Positions 35,108-44,303 of a stretch of 64,000 nucleotides of DNA are shown here, piece after piece. The stretch covers positions 714,059 to 778,058 of the forward strand of contig KI542675.1 in NCBI GenBank assembly GCA_000496135.1, in the 5' to 3' direction. Position numbers and translations under genes: made by a program. Origin of the DNA: Thermoplasmatales archaeon E-plasma (GTDB taxonomy: Archaea; Thermoplasmatota; Thermoplasmata; Thermoplasmatales; Thermoplasmataceae). Each line of letters starts with the position of its first letter. Position 1 is the first letter of the stretch. The notes beneath the pieces were generated by a model, which was given only the letters and a program-made list of their open reading frames with translations, was not told where the DNA came from and did no database searches.

Positions 35108-35479
35108 TTATTTTATCATTATAATAAAGCCCGCAACGAGACCAAAGAGTGTTCCAATTAGAAACCCTCCTCCTCCTATAAGGGCCACAATACTGAGAAT
35201 CATTATAATTATCCCATTGACAGCGTGTTCCTTCCTGCTCCTTCTCATTCTTTCTGTAATACTCAAAATTGTAGAGCCACACAGCAATGCAACTATGGAA
35301 ACTATTATACCAATAAGCCCTGTTAATGCAACCAGTCCAAATGAAACACTATGAATGGCAGCAAAAGTAGTTCCGACAATTATGGCAATTAAATCAATAA
35401 AAGCATTTAAAACTATAAAAATTGCAGCTAACAAAGCCAGCAAGTAAGTTATATCTCCTGCGGCACCTCTTGAAGTCAT
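35108..35479 (-). CDS. Small four-helix membrane protein
   Basis: 123 residues with four membrane helices separated by short loops; a basic loop 'ERMRRSRKEHA' sits between helices 2 and 3, and glycine-rich helix 'LIGGGGFLIGTLFGLVAG' is next to last. It resembles DUF4064-like small membrane proteins, but I cannot confirm the family. A TATA-like TATTTTAAAC lies 25-30 bases before the ATG. It is convergent with the regulator, with stops adjacent. Confidence 0.65.
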   Translation of the reverse strand: MTSRGAAGDITYLLALLAAIFIVLNAFIDLIAIIVGTTFAAIHSVSFGLVALTGLIGIIVSIVALLCGSTILSITERMRRSRKEHAVNGIIIMILSIVALIGGGGFLIGTLFGLVAGFIIMIK

Positions 35480-35689
35480 TTTACTGAATTAACTTTTAGT
35501 TTAAAATAGTTGACATTCCCATAGGTAAAAATATAGTTAATTAAGTGAATGATTATGAAGAGACATGTTTTCAAAATAGCATTTTCCATTAATTTACTAT
35601 ATTTTATTAACAGATGTTTCCTGATCAATTCCTTAGAGGCAACATCTACATAACACTTATAAGGCAAAATGATCTCACCATTTGGCTAT

Positions 35690-35726
35690 GATGTCAGCCT
35701 TTAAACGCGAAAAAGCTGATGACATC
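35690..35726 (+). promoter_or_regulatory. Inverted repeat in the leader of the hydrogenase-like operon
   Basis: GATGTC-AGC at 35690-35698 can pair with GCT-GAT-GACATC at 35715-35726, leaving a three-base bulge, in the leader between a TATA-like CTTATAAGG (about 35657) and the GGGTG ribosome-binding site of the first gene. It may act as an operator or RNA hairpin. No other gene is evident at 35480-35741; a 63-codon minus-strand frame there begins inside promoter DNA. Confidence 0.35.
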
Positions 35727-35741
35727 TGTTAGGGTGTAAAT

Positions 35742-36689
35742 ATGATAGGGGGCATCATAGAAACGGCTATACAGATAATAGGAGTTTTAATCCTTGCACC
35801 GCTGGTACAGGGAATTTATGAGAATTTGAAGGCTAAGACTGAATCAAGGAAAGGTCCTCCAGTTCTTCAGCCATATTATGATCTGTTTAAATATCTTAAA
35901 AAGGAGAGAAATACAACTACCACAGGTGGAGGAATATACAGGCTCGCTCCATACATGGTTTTCTCCATATTCTTTACAATTTCATTTGTAATACCGGTTG
36001 TTATTCCTGAACCAACAGACTTCGCGCCCATGGTTGATTTTCTGGGAGGAGCCATGCTGTTCTCTCTGGCTTCTGTTATTCTAATTATTGCAGCGCTTGA
36101 TTCAGGGAGCAACTATTCTGCTCTTGGGGCCAGCAGATCAGCAACATTTTCAGCACTGGCAGAACCTACATTAATCCTTGTATTTTTCGCTGTTGCAATT
36201 CAGACTGGAACAAATAATCCTTACATCACAAACGAATCAATAGCAAACAGTTTTCCAACATATCTGTCACTTACACACATTCTGTCAATGATAGCATTTT
36301 TCATGATATTTTTATTTGAAACCGGAAAACTTCCCCTGGAAAGCTCCGGATTGTCAGAAATGGGGATGATTGATGAAGGGAGGGTTTTTGAATACGGGGG
36401 GAGGGACCTGTTCCTCATTAAGGAGTCAGCATGGATGAAGCAGTATCTACTTGGTTCTGTCCTGCTTAATGTTTTTCTGTTCCCATGGTTTATGCAGAAT
36501 TCTGTACTCGGTGCCATCGAAGATATTCCCATTATGATTGCAAAGTGGATATTTCTAATTCTCATTGTCATTTTCATAGAGCAGAGTCTTGCAAAGGTTA
36601 GATTGTTCAAGATAGCTGATTATCTTGCAGTCTCTTTCACCCTGTCGATTTTTTCTGTTGTCATATTTGTATTGGGAGGTCTGGTATGA
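35742..36689 (+). CDS. Hydrogenase-4/complex I-like membrane subunit (HyfC/NuoH type)
   Basis: 315 residues with about eight membrane helices. 'LAPLVQGIYENLKAKTESRKGP' and 'PYYDLFKYLKKE' at the N-terminus and 'FIFLFETGKLPLESSGLSEMGM' in the middle are the conserved loops of the NuoH/HyfC family, which joins the hydrophilic arm to the proton pumps. First gene of a six-gene operon whose members mostly overlap by a few bases. Confidence 0.88.
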   Translation: MIGGIIETAIQIIGVLILAPLVQGIYENLKAKTESRKGPPVLQPYYDLFKYLKKERNTTTTGGGIYRLAPYMVFSIFFTISFVIPVVIPEPTDFAPMVDFLGGAMLFSLASVILIIAALDSGSNYSALGASRSATFSALAEPTLILVFFAVAIQTGTNNPYITNESIANSFPTYLSLTHILSMIAFFMIFLFETGKLPLESSGLSEMGMIDEGRVFEYGGRDLFLIKESAWMKQYLLGSVLLNVFLFPWFMQNSVLGAIEDIPIMIAKWIFLILIVIFIEQSLAKVRLFKIADYLAVSFTLSIFSVVIFVLGGLV

Positions 36690-37306
36690 CGGTCTCTGAA
36701 TTTCTTGATGTTATAGCTGTCAGTTTACTTTTTACTGGTATATGGGCGCAAATAGGAACTTATGTTATGTCAAAGGTGCATGTTATTATTGTACAATCCG
36801 TTCTTCTCTCTGTTTATGCAATATATCTGGGTATCATTACCAGCTCCATAGATCTGGTAATTCTGGGAATACTTACCGTAACGCTCAGAGGATTCCTGAC
36901 AGCATATATTCTTCATAAAAAACTACCTGAAAGAGGAAATATGTTCAGGGAGATATCCACTGGTATTCCATCCATAACAATACTCAGCGTAATTTTGCTT
37001 GTAATATCTCTTGCGATATATCATGAAGTGTTCTTTCCATTTACGGGGAGCAATATTGGCGGAATCGGTTTTGCAATGATTATTCAGGGTATGCTGCTCA
37101 TAGCATCAAGAAAGAACAAGATAGCTCAATTCAGCGGATATATAGAGGAAGAAAATGCAATAATTCTCCTGAGCCTTGGCATTGTTCCGTTACCACTTAT
37201 AGTTGAAATAAGTGTGCTTCTTGATGTTCTTGCACTTGTTATTGTTTCTGCTGTTCTTATATCTGAAACGCTTGAAACTGAAAACCTGAAGGAGATGATT
37301 GGATGA
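36686..37306 (+). CDS. Hydrogenase-4-like membrane subunit (HyfE type)
   Basis: 206 residues with about six helices and a cytoplasmic loop 'HKKLPERGNMF', the HyfE pattern, corresponding to a fusion related to NuoK. It overlaps both neighbours by four bases. Expected to be part of the membrane arm; no redox cofactor. Confidence 0.8.
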   Translation: MTVSEFLDVIAVSLLFTGIWAQIGTYVMSKVHVIIVQSVLLSVYAIYLGIITSSIDLVILGILTVTLRGFLTAYILHKKLPERGNMFREISTGIPSITILSVILLVISLAIYHEVFFPFTGSNIGGIGFAMIIQGMLLIASRKNKIAQFSGYIEEENAIILLSLGIVPLPLIVEISVLLDVLALVIVSAVLISETLETENLKEMIG

Positions 37307-38658
37307 TATTTTCAGGTGAATATTATGTATACTTTATCCTATCCATACCGGTTTTAACCTCATCATCTTATTTCTTCAGGCATTTTAAGGAAATAGGAAT
37401 TGCCGGGGCCTTTGTGACTGCAGTCAGTTCTATCATTCTTCTTCTTGCTCCCACGGGTGTATATGGTCCTTTCTTCCTGAATTCTCTCAACAGATACCTG
37501 ATATTCACGGTATCCTTCGTTTATCTCTTTTCATCCATATTCGCTTCAGGGTATCATAAAAAATTGGGTGAATCTAAAAATTTAAGACTTCACTATTCAC
37601 TTATAAATCTGTTCACATTTACAATGCTCTTCACGCTTGTCATAGATAACTTTGGTCTTATGTGGATAGGACTGGAAGCTACAACAGCATCCTCTGCCCT
37701 TCTTCTCATTGTGGAAAGGGGAAGAAATGAACTCGAAGCAGCGTGGAGATATGTGATCCTTGTTTCATCGGGGCTTGCAATAGCATTAATTTCAGTATTG
37801 CTCATATTTGACGTCTACAGGCATTTAACAATAACAAGCATAACTTCTGTAAACATCAATAATCCACTTCTTGAAATTGCCGGCGTTACAGCATTAATTG
37901 GGTTTGGAACAAAAATAGGTATATTTCCAATGCATACATGGCTTCCGGATGCTCATTCCCAGGCACCATCGGAGATCAGTGCCATGTTCTCAGGTATATT
38001 ACTTCCTGTGGCCGTATACTGCCTTTATGAATTCTATTCCGTTACTGCAGTGGGGCCAGTTCAGGGAATATATCTGGTATTTATTTTCGCATCTTTAATA
38101 TTTGTTGCACTGGTTATGCCGTCGCAGACTCAAACAAAGAGAATGTTTGCATATTCAACAATGGAGAACATGTCGATTGCCCTCTTAGGGCTCATAACCG
38201 GCGGTATTGGATTTCTTGGGGCAATACTCATTCTTCTTTCGCATGCCTTTGGAAAGTCAGGTGCATTCTATTCATCCGGTAACATTCTTGAGATTTACGG
38301 TACGCGAAACATAACGATGATTCAGGGAATGAAAAAGCGAATGCCATATACCTCATCAACGCTTATTTTATCATCACTGGCTGTTACAGGGGCTCCTCCA
38401 TTTGCAACCTTCATAGGTGAATTTCTCATCATTTACCAGTTGATTTCCATGGGGCAGATAGCTGGGGTCATAATTCTTGTCATATCACTCTTCATAATTT
38501 CACTGTCGGTTATTTATAAAGTATCAACCATGATATTTGATGGAAATGAATATGTAAATAAGGAGGAACCAGCCATTAGTCAGATTCTCGTGACATTTGC
38601 CACCGTATTCATGTCGTTGAGTATTACCTTTTTCTATTTAGGGGGAATGATAATTTGA
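37303..38658 (+). CDS. Antiporter-like proton-translocating subunit (HyfF/NuoN type)
   Basis: 451 residues with about 14 helices. The Mrp/NuoLMN core is clear: 'FGLMWIGLEATTASSALLL' (ion-channel Glu), 'GTKIGIFPMHTWLPDAHSQ' (Lys and His), and 'SHAFGKSGAFYSSGN' (Lys). Expected to move protons or sodium when electrons flow through the complex. Overlaps both neighbours. Confidence 0.9.
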   Translation: MIFSGEYYVYFILSIPVLTSSSYFFRHFKEIGIAGAFVTAVSSIILLLAPTGVYGPFFLNSLNRYLIFTVSFVYLFSSIFASGYHKKLGESKNLRLHYSLINLFTFTMLFTLVIDNFGLMWIGLEATTASSALLLIVERGRNELEAAWRYVILVSSGLAIALISVLLIFDVYRHLTITSITSVNINNPLLEIAGVTALIGFGTKIGIFPMHTWLPDAHSQAPSEISAMFSGILLPVAVYCLYEFYSVTAVGPVQGIYLVFIFASLIFVALVMPSQTQTKRMFAYSTMENMSIALLGLITGGIGFLGAILILLSHAFGKSGAFYSSGNILEIYGTRNITMIQGMKKRMPYTSSTLILSSLAVTGAPPFATFIGEFLIIYQLISMGQIAGVIILVISLFIISLSVIYKVSTMIFDGNEYVNKEEPAISQILVTFATVFMSLSITFFYLGGMII

Positions 38659-39865
38659 ATAAAGAAAAAGTGGTAGAGGGTCTTTTTTATAAAGACGGGA
38701 AACAGTATATTATTCTCAGGGGGTCAGATTCCCCGCAAAGTGTTTCTGAAGAAGATTTGAATCATCTGGACCAGTGGAATAGTCTTAGAACAGAATTTGA
38801 ACATAAGACCGGAGGGGAAAATACAATGGGATTTGATTATGGACCGAGTATGGGAGGAGTCATAGAATCCATTCTGTTCAGGATGTATACCAATGGTGAA
38901 AGAATTCTCTCCATGAGTGCCTATCCACGCTTCAAGGAAAGAATTATCAATATTAGCGGAGAGCATGTTGATAATGCAATTCTGAAGATTGAAAGATTTA
39001 ATGGTTTTCACAGTGCATCCTATTCAACATTGTTCTGCAGGTCAATTGAACAATCACTGAAAATAAAAACAGCGAAATCCACAAACCTGACAAGAGTCCT
39101 GATGATGGAAATGGAGAGGATAGCATCCCACCTGTTTGTAATCACAAGGCTCTGCGAGGGAGCATCTCAGAATATAGCTGCATTTCATCTGAATGCATTG
39201 AGGGAAAGGGTTTTACGCCTTATCTCAAAGGCTTTTGGACATCGTTATTTCTTTGGGATGAATGTCATAGGGGGAACTTCCAGAGAAATTCACATTGATC
39301 ACATAGCAGTGGAAATAAGGAAAGTTGTGGAAGAATTTAATGACATATTGAAACTTCTTTCAAGCTCCAGGATATTTATTGACAGGATTCAGAGAACATG
39401 TGCAATCGATCGGCCATGGCTATGTGGTCCTGGCCCTAAGGGGCAACAGGTGAGAAATACGATGCCAGATTATTTGATTCATATTATAAGGGAATAAAAT
39501 TCAACGTCATAAATGAGAAAGGTTCTGACTCCCTTGCCAGATTTTTAGTAAGGGCACAGGAGATTACAGAGTCTGCAAATATAATAGAACAGGCGGTGAA
39601 TATGCTGGAAACAAATCGGCCTGAAATTGAGACGACAGGGGAGGGGAGCGGCAGTTCTCTTAACAGTATGGAAACCCCCTCGGGAAACTGTACATTTTAT
39701 ATTGAAATCAGGGAGAATAATATCGACTATGTCTATCTTAGACCGCCGTCACTGTTCAATCTTGAGGGGTTTCTGTCAGGTATGCAGGGTAATGTTAAGA
39801 CAGACTTTCCCTTTGCTTATGAGAGTTTTGGAATCTGGGTCAGCGAGATGAGTGTGATATCATGA
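38655..39865 (+). CDS. NuoD/hydrogenase large-subunit homologue, no NiFe cysteines, frameshifted
   Basis: Two frames encode one HycE/NuoD-like protein of about 400 residues. Frame 1 (38655-39497) contains 'GPSMGGVIESILFRM', 'ERFNGFHSASYSTLFC' and 'EMERIASHLFVI'. After 'LCGPGPKG' it leaves the family and stops. Frame 2 takes over ('TGEKYDARLFDSYY', 'SLARFLVRAQEITESAN') to 39865. One extra G in the GGGG run at 39440-39443 would join them exactly. The N-terminal hydrogenase motif RxCGxC is absent, and the C-terminal CxxC is absent too ('GIWVSEMSV'), so no NiFe site can form. This resembles the hydrogenase-related (Ehr-like) complexes. Confidence 0.75.
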
Positions 39866-40491
39866 GCAGGTGGATTCTGAGAGGCCTCAAAAAAGGAATT
39901 ATAACAAGCAGATTCCCAAAAGGAAAGCCCGAAACAATAAGTCCATGGTCTACATTGCCGGTATATAACGCAGGTACCTATGAAGAGTGCCCGGCAGATG
40001 CTATCCATAAGAATGAGGTTGACCTGAGAAAGTGTATTTCATGCGGAAGGTGCAGCCCTGGTTTTACGCCGTCATTAAATGAAAACAATTCAATAATCTT
40101 AAATTCACAGAAATCGCTGAGGAAATCACTTAAGATTTATGTAGTGGATTCCGGAAGCTGTGGAGCGTGTAATTCAGAACTGCATGCACTTGGCAATCCC
40201 TATTATGATATGAATCGTCTTGGTATCTTCTTTGTAAATACGCCAAAACAGGCTGATGCAATTTTTGTTATAGGCGTCTTGAGTGAAAGAATGAAAGAGG
40301 TGGTGAGGGAGGCCTATGACATAATGGCCGAACCAAAACTGGTCTTCGCCATGGGGGCATGCCCCGCTTCAGGAAGTATTCTTGGAAAATCTCTATCGGG
40401 GATCCTTGATGCAGATGTTATTATTGGCGGGTGTCCTCCCGATCCATTTGTTATACTCGATGCAATCATAAAGGCCAGAGGTGGAGTCTGA
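39862..40491 (+). CDS. Ferredoxin-NuoB fusion, small subunit of the hydrogenase-like complex
   Basis: 209 residues. The first 80 form a single-cluster ferredoxin-like part (HyfH/NuoI remnant): 'YEECPADAIHKNEVDLRKC' and 'CISCGRCSPG' give four cysteines. The rest is the NuoB/HyfI small subunit with 'SGSCGACNSELHALG', 'MGACPASGS' and 'GGCPPDP', the ligands of the proximal cluster N2. Fusing the two is unusual, since they are normally separate genes. It overlaps the large-subunit frame by four bases and the next gene by three (TGATG). Confidence 0.88.
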   Translation: MSRWILRGLKKGIITSRFPKGKPETISPWSTLPVYNAGTYEECPADAIHKNEVDLRKCISCGRCSPGFTPSLNENNSIILNSQKSLRKSLKIYVVDSGSCGACNSELHALGNPYYDMNRLGIFFVNTPKQADAIFVIGVLSERMKEVVREAYDIMAEPKLVFAMGACPASGSILGKSLSGILDADVIIGGCPPDPFVILDAIIKARGGV

Positions 40492-42359
40492 TGATTCCTG
40501 AAATTATCCTGGGTGTACTTTGTATACCTCCCATAGCTGCAATTTTTAGCAGAAAGGTATCATACGTTACAAATTCAATTATCTCCTCTCTCATAATTAT
40601 ACTATCTCTCCTTATGCTTCTGAGCGTAATTAAATCAAGTTCTTTCTCAATGGGGTATCTTTCCTTTTCAATAGATAAGCTGTCAGCGGTATTCCTTTTC
40701 ATTCTTGGACTGGTAGTGCTTCTTGACAGTATATTCTCCCTGTACTATGTGAATACAAACAGAATCATAGCCTTTGCATATTCGCTCTCAATTTACTCCA
40801 TGATGGGAGTGCTGATCTCATCAAATTACCTGACTCTGATTCTTTTCTGGGAAGGTATGAGCATCTTCGGTTACCTCGCAATTGCATACAGGAAATCTTC
40901 GCAGGCTTTTCCACCATTTGTTTTCCTAGCCTTCGGAGAGCTGTCAACTCTATTTCTGGCTGTCTCATTTGCGGGTATTTACTTCTATACCGGAACGCTG
41001 AATATGATCAGCATGAACGTGAATCCATATATTCTGTTCATAGCACTGGTAGGATTCATGATTAAGATGGGTATAATTCCTCTGCAGATGGTTGAATGGC
41101 TTCCAATTGCCCATGGCGAGGCGCCAACAAATGGTTCCATAATATTCAGCGCAGCTATGACAACTGTTGCCATTTACGCAACTCTGAGACTTGTAATGCT
41201 GCAATCAGTGCCGTATATATCCATAGGGATTACTCTCATGATTGTTGGGTCATTTTCACTTCTTATGGCTTCAATTTATGCTGTATCATCGGAAAACAGC
41301 AAGATGCTCCCGGCATACAGTACCATTGAGAATTGTGGCGCAATGCTCACGCTGACTGGACTGTTCATAATTAACATGTATTATGGTAATGTAGATCTGG
41401 CCGGGTTTATCGTAATTGCTGTTCTTGTTTATGCCATGGCACATGCTCTTGCGAAGACGACTATGTTTATTTCAACTGCAGTTTCGGAAAATAAGAATTT
41501 CAGTGATATTAACGGCGGTTCAATCCGTGGATTTTCGAGATTTGCCTTTGCTGTATCCGCTATTTCATTAACGGGTTTGATACCACTGGGAGGAGGAATA
41601 GGAGAGTGGATGCTTCTTGAATCTCTTTTTATTACCTCAACCGGTCCACAGACATATATTTCCCTCACAGCCATATTTGCAGGAAGCCTTGCAGCACTGG
41701 GTGCAGGTATGTCCATAATTGCATTCACAAAGTACTTTTCCTTCATGACAAGGAACAGGGAGAATATTAAAAGGTCTTCAGATGTCAGAACTCCACTTTC
41801 AATTGCCGGTCCTGCTGTTCTTATTATGGGCGTTATTGCGCCTGTTATAATAACTGTATTTTCACCTGTCATTGCAAATTTTACTAAAATAGAGAACATT
41901 CAGATTCTTGGTACGTTAAAGGATATTCCACAGGGATTTCTTATTACTTCTCCGGGGGTCAATGGATATTTTGGTTTCATATCCCCCACGTTCGATATTT
42001 TATTCATTTCCGTGCCCTTTGTTGTTACATATTATATGTTGAGAGGGAAGGACAGAGGTGTTAACCCATGGAATGGAGGCTTGCCAGTCAGTGATAAATT
42101 CAGTTCCTTTGCCTATTCAAATTCAATTCGTTTGATTATGAAAAAAGTGTATTTTACAAGAGAGGAGAAGATTAATGGAATATATAGCGAGAGAACATTC
42201 GATATTTTCTGGGTGGTAATATCAGACCTTGCTTCAATATATACTAAATTTTCAAGGTATTTTGCCAGGAAGTTTATGAATGGAAATATCAATGCATACA
42301 TGGCATATACCATAATTGCACTTCTTCTTAGCCTAATTTCACTCCTGTTCTTTTTATAA
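40491..42359 (+). CDS. Antiporter-like proton-translocating subunit (HyfB/NuoL type)
   Basis: About 622 residues from the ATG at 40491, which shares bases with the stop of the preceding gene (TGATG). An upstream GTG (40431) would overlap that gene by 60 bases and adds non-family residues. Motifs: 'TLILFWEGMSIFGYLAIAY' (Glu), 'GFMIKMGIIPLQMVEWLPIAHGEAP' in part (Lys, His), and 'AHALAKTTMF' (Lys). The C-terminus has a cytoplasmic region and a last helix. Last gene of the operon. Confidence 0.9.
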   Translation: MIPEIILGVLCIPPIAAIFSRKVSYVTNSIISSLIIILSLLMLLSVIKSSSFSMGYLSFSIDKLSAVFLFILGLVVLLDSIFSLYYVNTNRIIAFAYSLSIYSMMGVLISSNYLTLILFWEGMSIFGYLAIAYRKSSQAFPPFVFLAFGELSTLFLAVSFAGIYFYTGTLNMISMNVNPYILFIALVGFMIKMGIIPLQMVEWLPIAHGEAPTNGSIIFSAAMTTVAIYATLRLVMLQSVPYISIGITLMIVGSFSLLMASIYAVSSENSKMLPAYSTIENCGAMLTLTGLFIINMYYGNVDLAGFIVIAVLVYAMAHALAKTTMFISTAVSENKNFSDINGGSIRGFSRFAFAVSAISLTGLIPLGGGIGEWMLLESLFITSTGPQTYISLTAIFAGSLAALGAGMSIIAFTKYFSFMTRNRENIKRSSDVRTPLSIAGPAVLIMGVIAPVIITVFSPVIANFTKIENIQILGTLKDIPQGFLITSPGVNGYFGFISPTFDILFISVPFVVTYYMLRGKDRGVNPWNGGLPVSDKFSSFAYSNSIRLIMKKVYFTREEKINGIYSERTFDIFWVVISDLASIYTKFSRYFARKFMNGNINAYMAYTIIALLLSLISLLFFL

Positions 42360-42513
42360 TTTTGTCCGGTCATATTTAACTCCAAAATTATCCTCAAACT
42401 GCAATATATGTTCTAACAGCCTTCAAATCGAAGTATTCCTGCTCAGATAATTGCAAATATTCTGATAAATGGATGCGTGAGTTTTAATATATCCTAATTC
42501 TTTCTATTATTAA

Positions 42514-42940
42514 ATGGGAAGTTATCTTGACGGGGATGAATTTAACAGGTGGATAACAACTGCCAGTTCAACATTAAAATCAGCTCTGAACGACGGTGAA
42601 TCCGGTTTTTATAACTGGGCGTGTTTCAAGGCACAACAGGCATCTGAGTTTTCCATAAAAGCCTATTTAAGGGGAACAGGAAACGATTCTTTTGGGCACT
42701 CAATATCAATGCTCCTTCAAAAGGGGAACTTTGATACTGCAATCATAAACAAGGCAAAAAAAACTGGATAAATACTACATTCCTACCAGGGATACAGATT
42801 CGTGGTCGGACGGAACGCCAGAGGACTACTATACAAAGGAAGATGCTTTTGATGCCATAGAATGTTCCAGGTCAATAATTATGGAGATTGAAGGTAAATG
42901 GAGATCATTGAAAAGCGAATTGAAGAAAGAAAAAGAATAA
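42514..42940 (+). CDS. HEPN-domain protein, frameshifted at an A8 run
   Basis: Frame 1 (ATG 42514 to TAA 42771) has the HEPN start: 'YNWACFKAQQASEFSIKAYL' and 'SFGHSISMLL'. It breaks at eight A residues (42756-42763). With seven A the frame continues through 'LDKYYIPTRDTDSW' and 'DYYTKEDAFDAIE', the standard HEPN C-terminus, to TAA at 42940. The protein pairs with the following nucleotidyltransferase, which it overlaps by 43 bases. In characterised HEPN/MNT systems HEPN is an RNase toxin silenced by AMPylation. Slippage on A8 could produce some full-length protein; an indel error is also plausible. Confidence 0.7.
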
Positions 42941-43254
42941 TAAGGAACGCACAGGAGTATTCCTTAACTTTTGAGTTTAAGGCCACAGTTATCCTCATTG
43001 GGTCATACGCAAGAGGTGATTTCAACCTCTGGAGTGATGTGGATATAATGATAATTGGTGATTTTACTGGTAATCCTCTGTATAGACTTAAGAATATTGA
43101 TTTTCCACCGGGATTTGAAATAATTCCGTTAACGGAGGAAGAATTTTATAAAATGAAAAATAGAAACAATAAACTTGTGAAAGACGCACTTGCTGAGGGT
43201 GTTATTTTAAGGGACGATCTTCAAATTTTTTGCCATAGTTCTGATTCTAAATAA
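42898..43254 (+). CDS. MNT-type minimal nucleotidyltransferase (HEPN partner)
   Basis: 118 residues with the polymerase-beta-like active site 'LIGSYARGDFNLWSDVDIMI' (GSxARGD...SDxD). In HEPN/MNT modules it serves as the antitoxin by adding AMP to the HEPN partner. Overlaps the corrected HEPN frame and is convergent with htpX (2 bases between genes). Confidence 0.85.
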   Translation: MEIIEKRIEERKRIIRNAQEYSLTFEFKATVILIGSYARGDFNLWSDVDIMIIGDFTGNPLYRLKNIDFPPGFEIIPLTEEEFYKMKNRNNKLVKDALAEGVILRDDLQIFCHSSDSK

Positions 43255-43256
43255 TA

Positions 43257-44216
43257 TTAATTACCATGGCTCTTCCTGTATTCCTCAAGTTTCTGCACTC
43301 TTCTTGCGGGATGGGGATGGTTTGACAAAATATGATCCTTTAATGTTACCTTCTGGTTCCTCCAGTGATTCAATAATGCCATATGAGGGGCGCGTATATC
43401 CGATCCCGTTCCATCTGAGAACATCAGCATAGTAGCCGGTGATGATGCAGTATGCTTTTTCTGTCTGCCGAAATAATGAGGCTGATTTGCCTCTATCTTG
43501 GCAAGTGCCGTTTGCAATGTAAGAGAAGCTCCGGGTACAGTCTCTGCTGAATTCATATCAGCATAACTTTCTCTCATTCTATTTACACCAAGGATCATCA
43601 GATTAAAAATAAAACTCATCGCAACAAGACCTATGGCCACTAAGAAAATACTTCCGCTATTGCCTCTTCGGCCCCCTCCTGAAAAGAGGATAGAATAACC
43701 AAAATAAAGAATTAAGGTTGGAATTAATCCAATAGCCATAATCAAGCCTATATCATGATGTTTCAGGTGTCCAATTTCATGACCCAGAACGGCTTCAATT
43801 TCATCCCTTGTAAGAATTGAGAGCAAACCTGATGTTATTGCAATTCTTCTTCCTGAAATGGGTGAACCAAATGCAAAAGCATTTGGAACCATGACGTTAG
43901 CTATGAACACTCTTGGAACTTTCTGTTTATTCAGGGAAGATACCTTCTTTACCGATTCCACAATCCAAAAATACTGGGGATCATTTTCAAAAATCTCCTT
44001 AGTATGATAAACCCTACCAACAATATAAGGCGAAATAAGCCACTGAATGATGTCCATTATGAGAAATAAAGTAAGAATGAGAAAGATAAGATTAGATGTT
44101 ACTGCAATACCGAAGAAATATTCAAGTACTCCAAGTATTATGAAAGTTGCAAGAAACGCTATGGCAATCCCTGCAAGGATACTGGCAATTCTAAGTTTTA
44201 TGGAATATAAAGACAT
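43257..44216 (-). CDS. htpX: Membrane zinc metalloprotease HtpX (M48)
   Basis: 319 residues. Two N-terminal membrane helices, then 'GHEIGHLKHHD' in the catalytic domain (HExxH) and the third zinc ligand in 'RMRESYADMNSAE', with two more helices between them. C-terminal 'NHPHPARRVQKLEEY' (H-P-x3-R) is typical. Removes damaged membrane proteins in characterised relatives. Confidence 0.94.
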   Translation of the reverse strand: MSLYSIKLRIASILAGIAIAFLATFIILGVLEYFFGIAVTSNLIFLILTLFLIMDIIQWLISPYIVGRVYHTKEIFENDPQYFWIVESVKKVSSLNKQKVPRVFIANVMVPNAFAFGSPISGRRIAITSGLLSILTRDEIEAVLGHEIGHLKHHDIGLIMAIGLIPTLILYFGYSILFSGGGRRGNSGSIFLVAIGLVAMSFIFNLMILGVNRMRESYADMNSAETVPGASLTLQTALAKIEANQPHYFGRQKKHTASSPATMLMFSDGTGSDIRAPHMALLNHWRNQKVTLKDHILSNHPHPARRVQKLEEYRKSHGN

Positions 44217-44303
44217 TTTTTTAGTATTGAAACCTGTTGATTAAGCTTTTCGCCCTTAGCCGAACCAACAGGGAAAATGAGCCTCAGGGAGATATGGTTA
44301 AAA

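Noticed and set aside
35476..35667. 63-codon minus-strand frame
   Set aside because: It starts with TTG inside the likely operon promoter and has no family similarity; the gene after it has its own TATA box.
40431..40490. GTG start for the HyfB-type subunit
   Set aside because: It overlaps the small-subunit gene by 60 bases and adds residues with no family counterpart. TGATG coupling at 40491 is typical of this operon.
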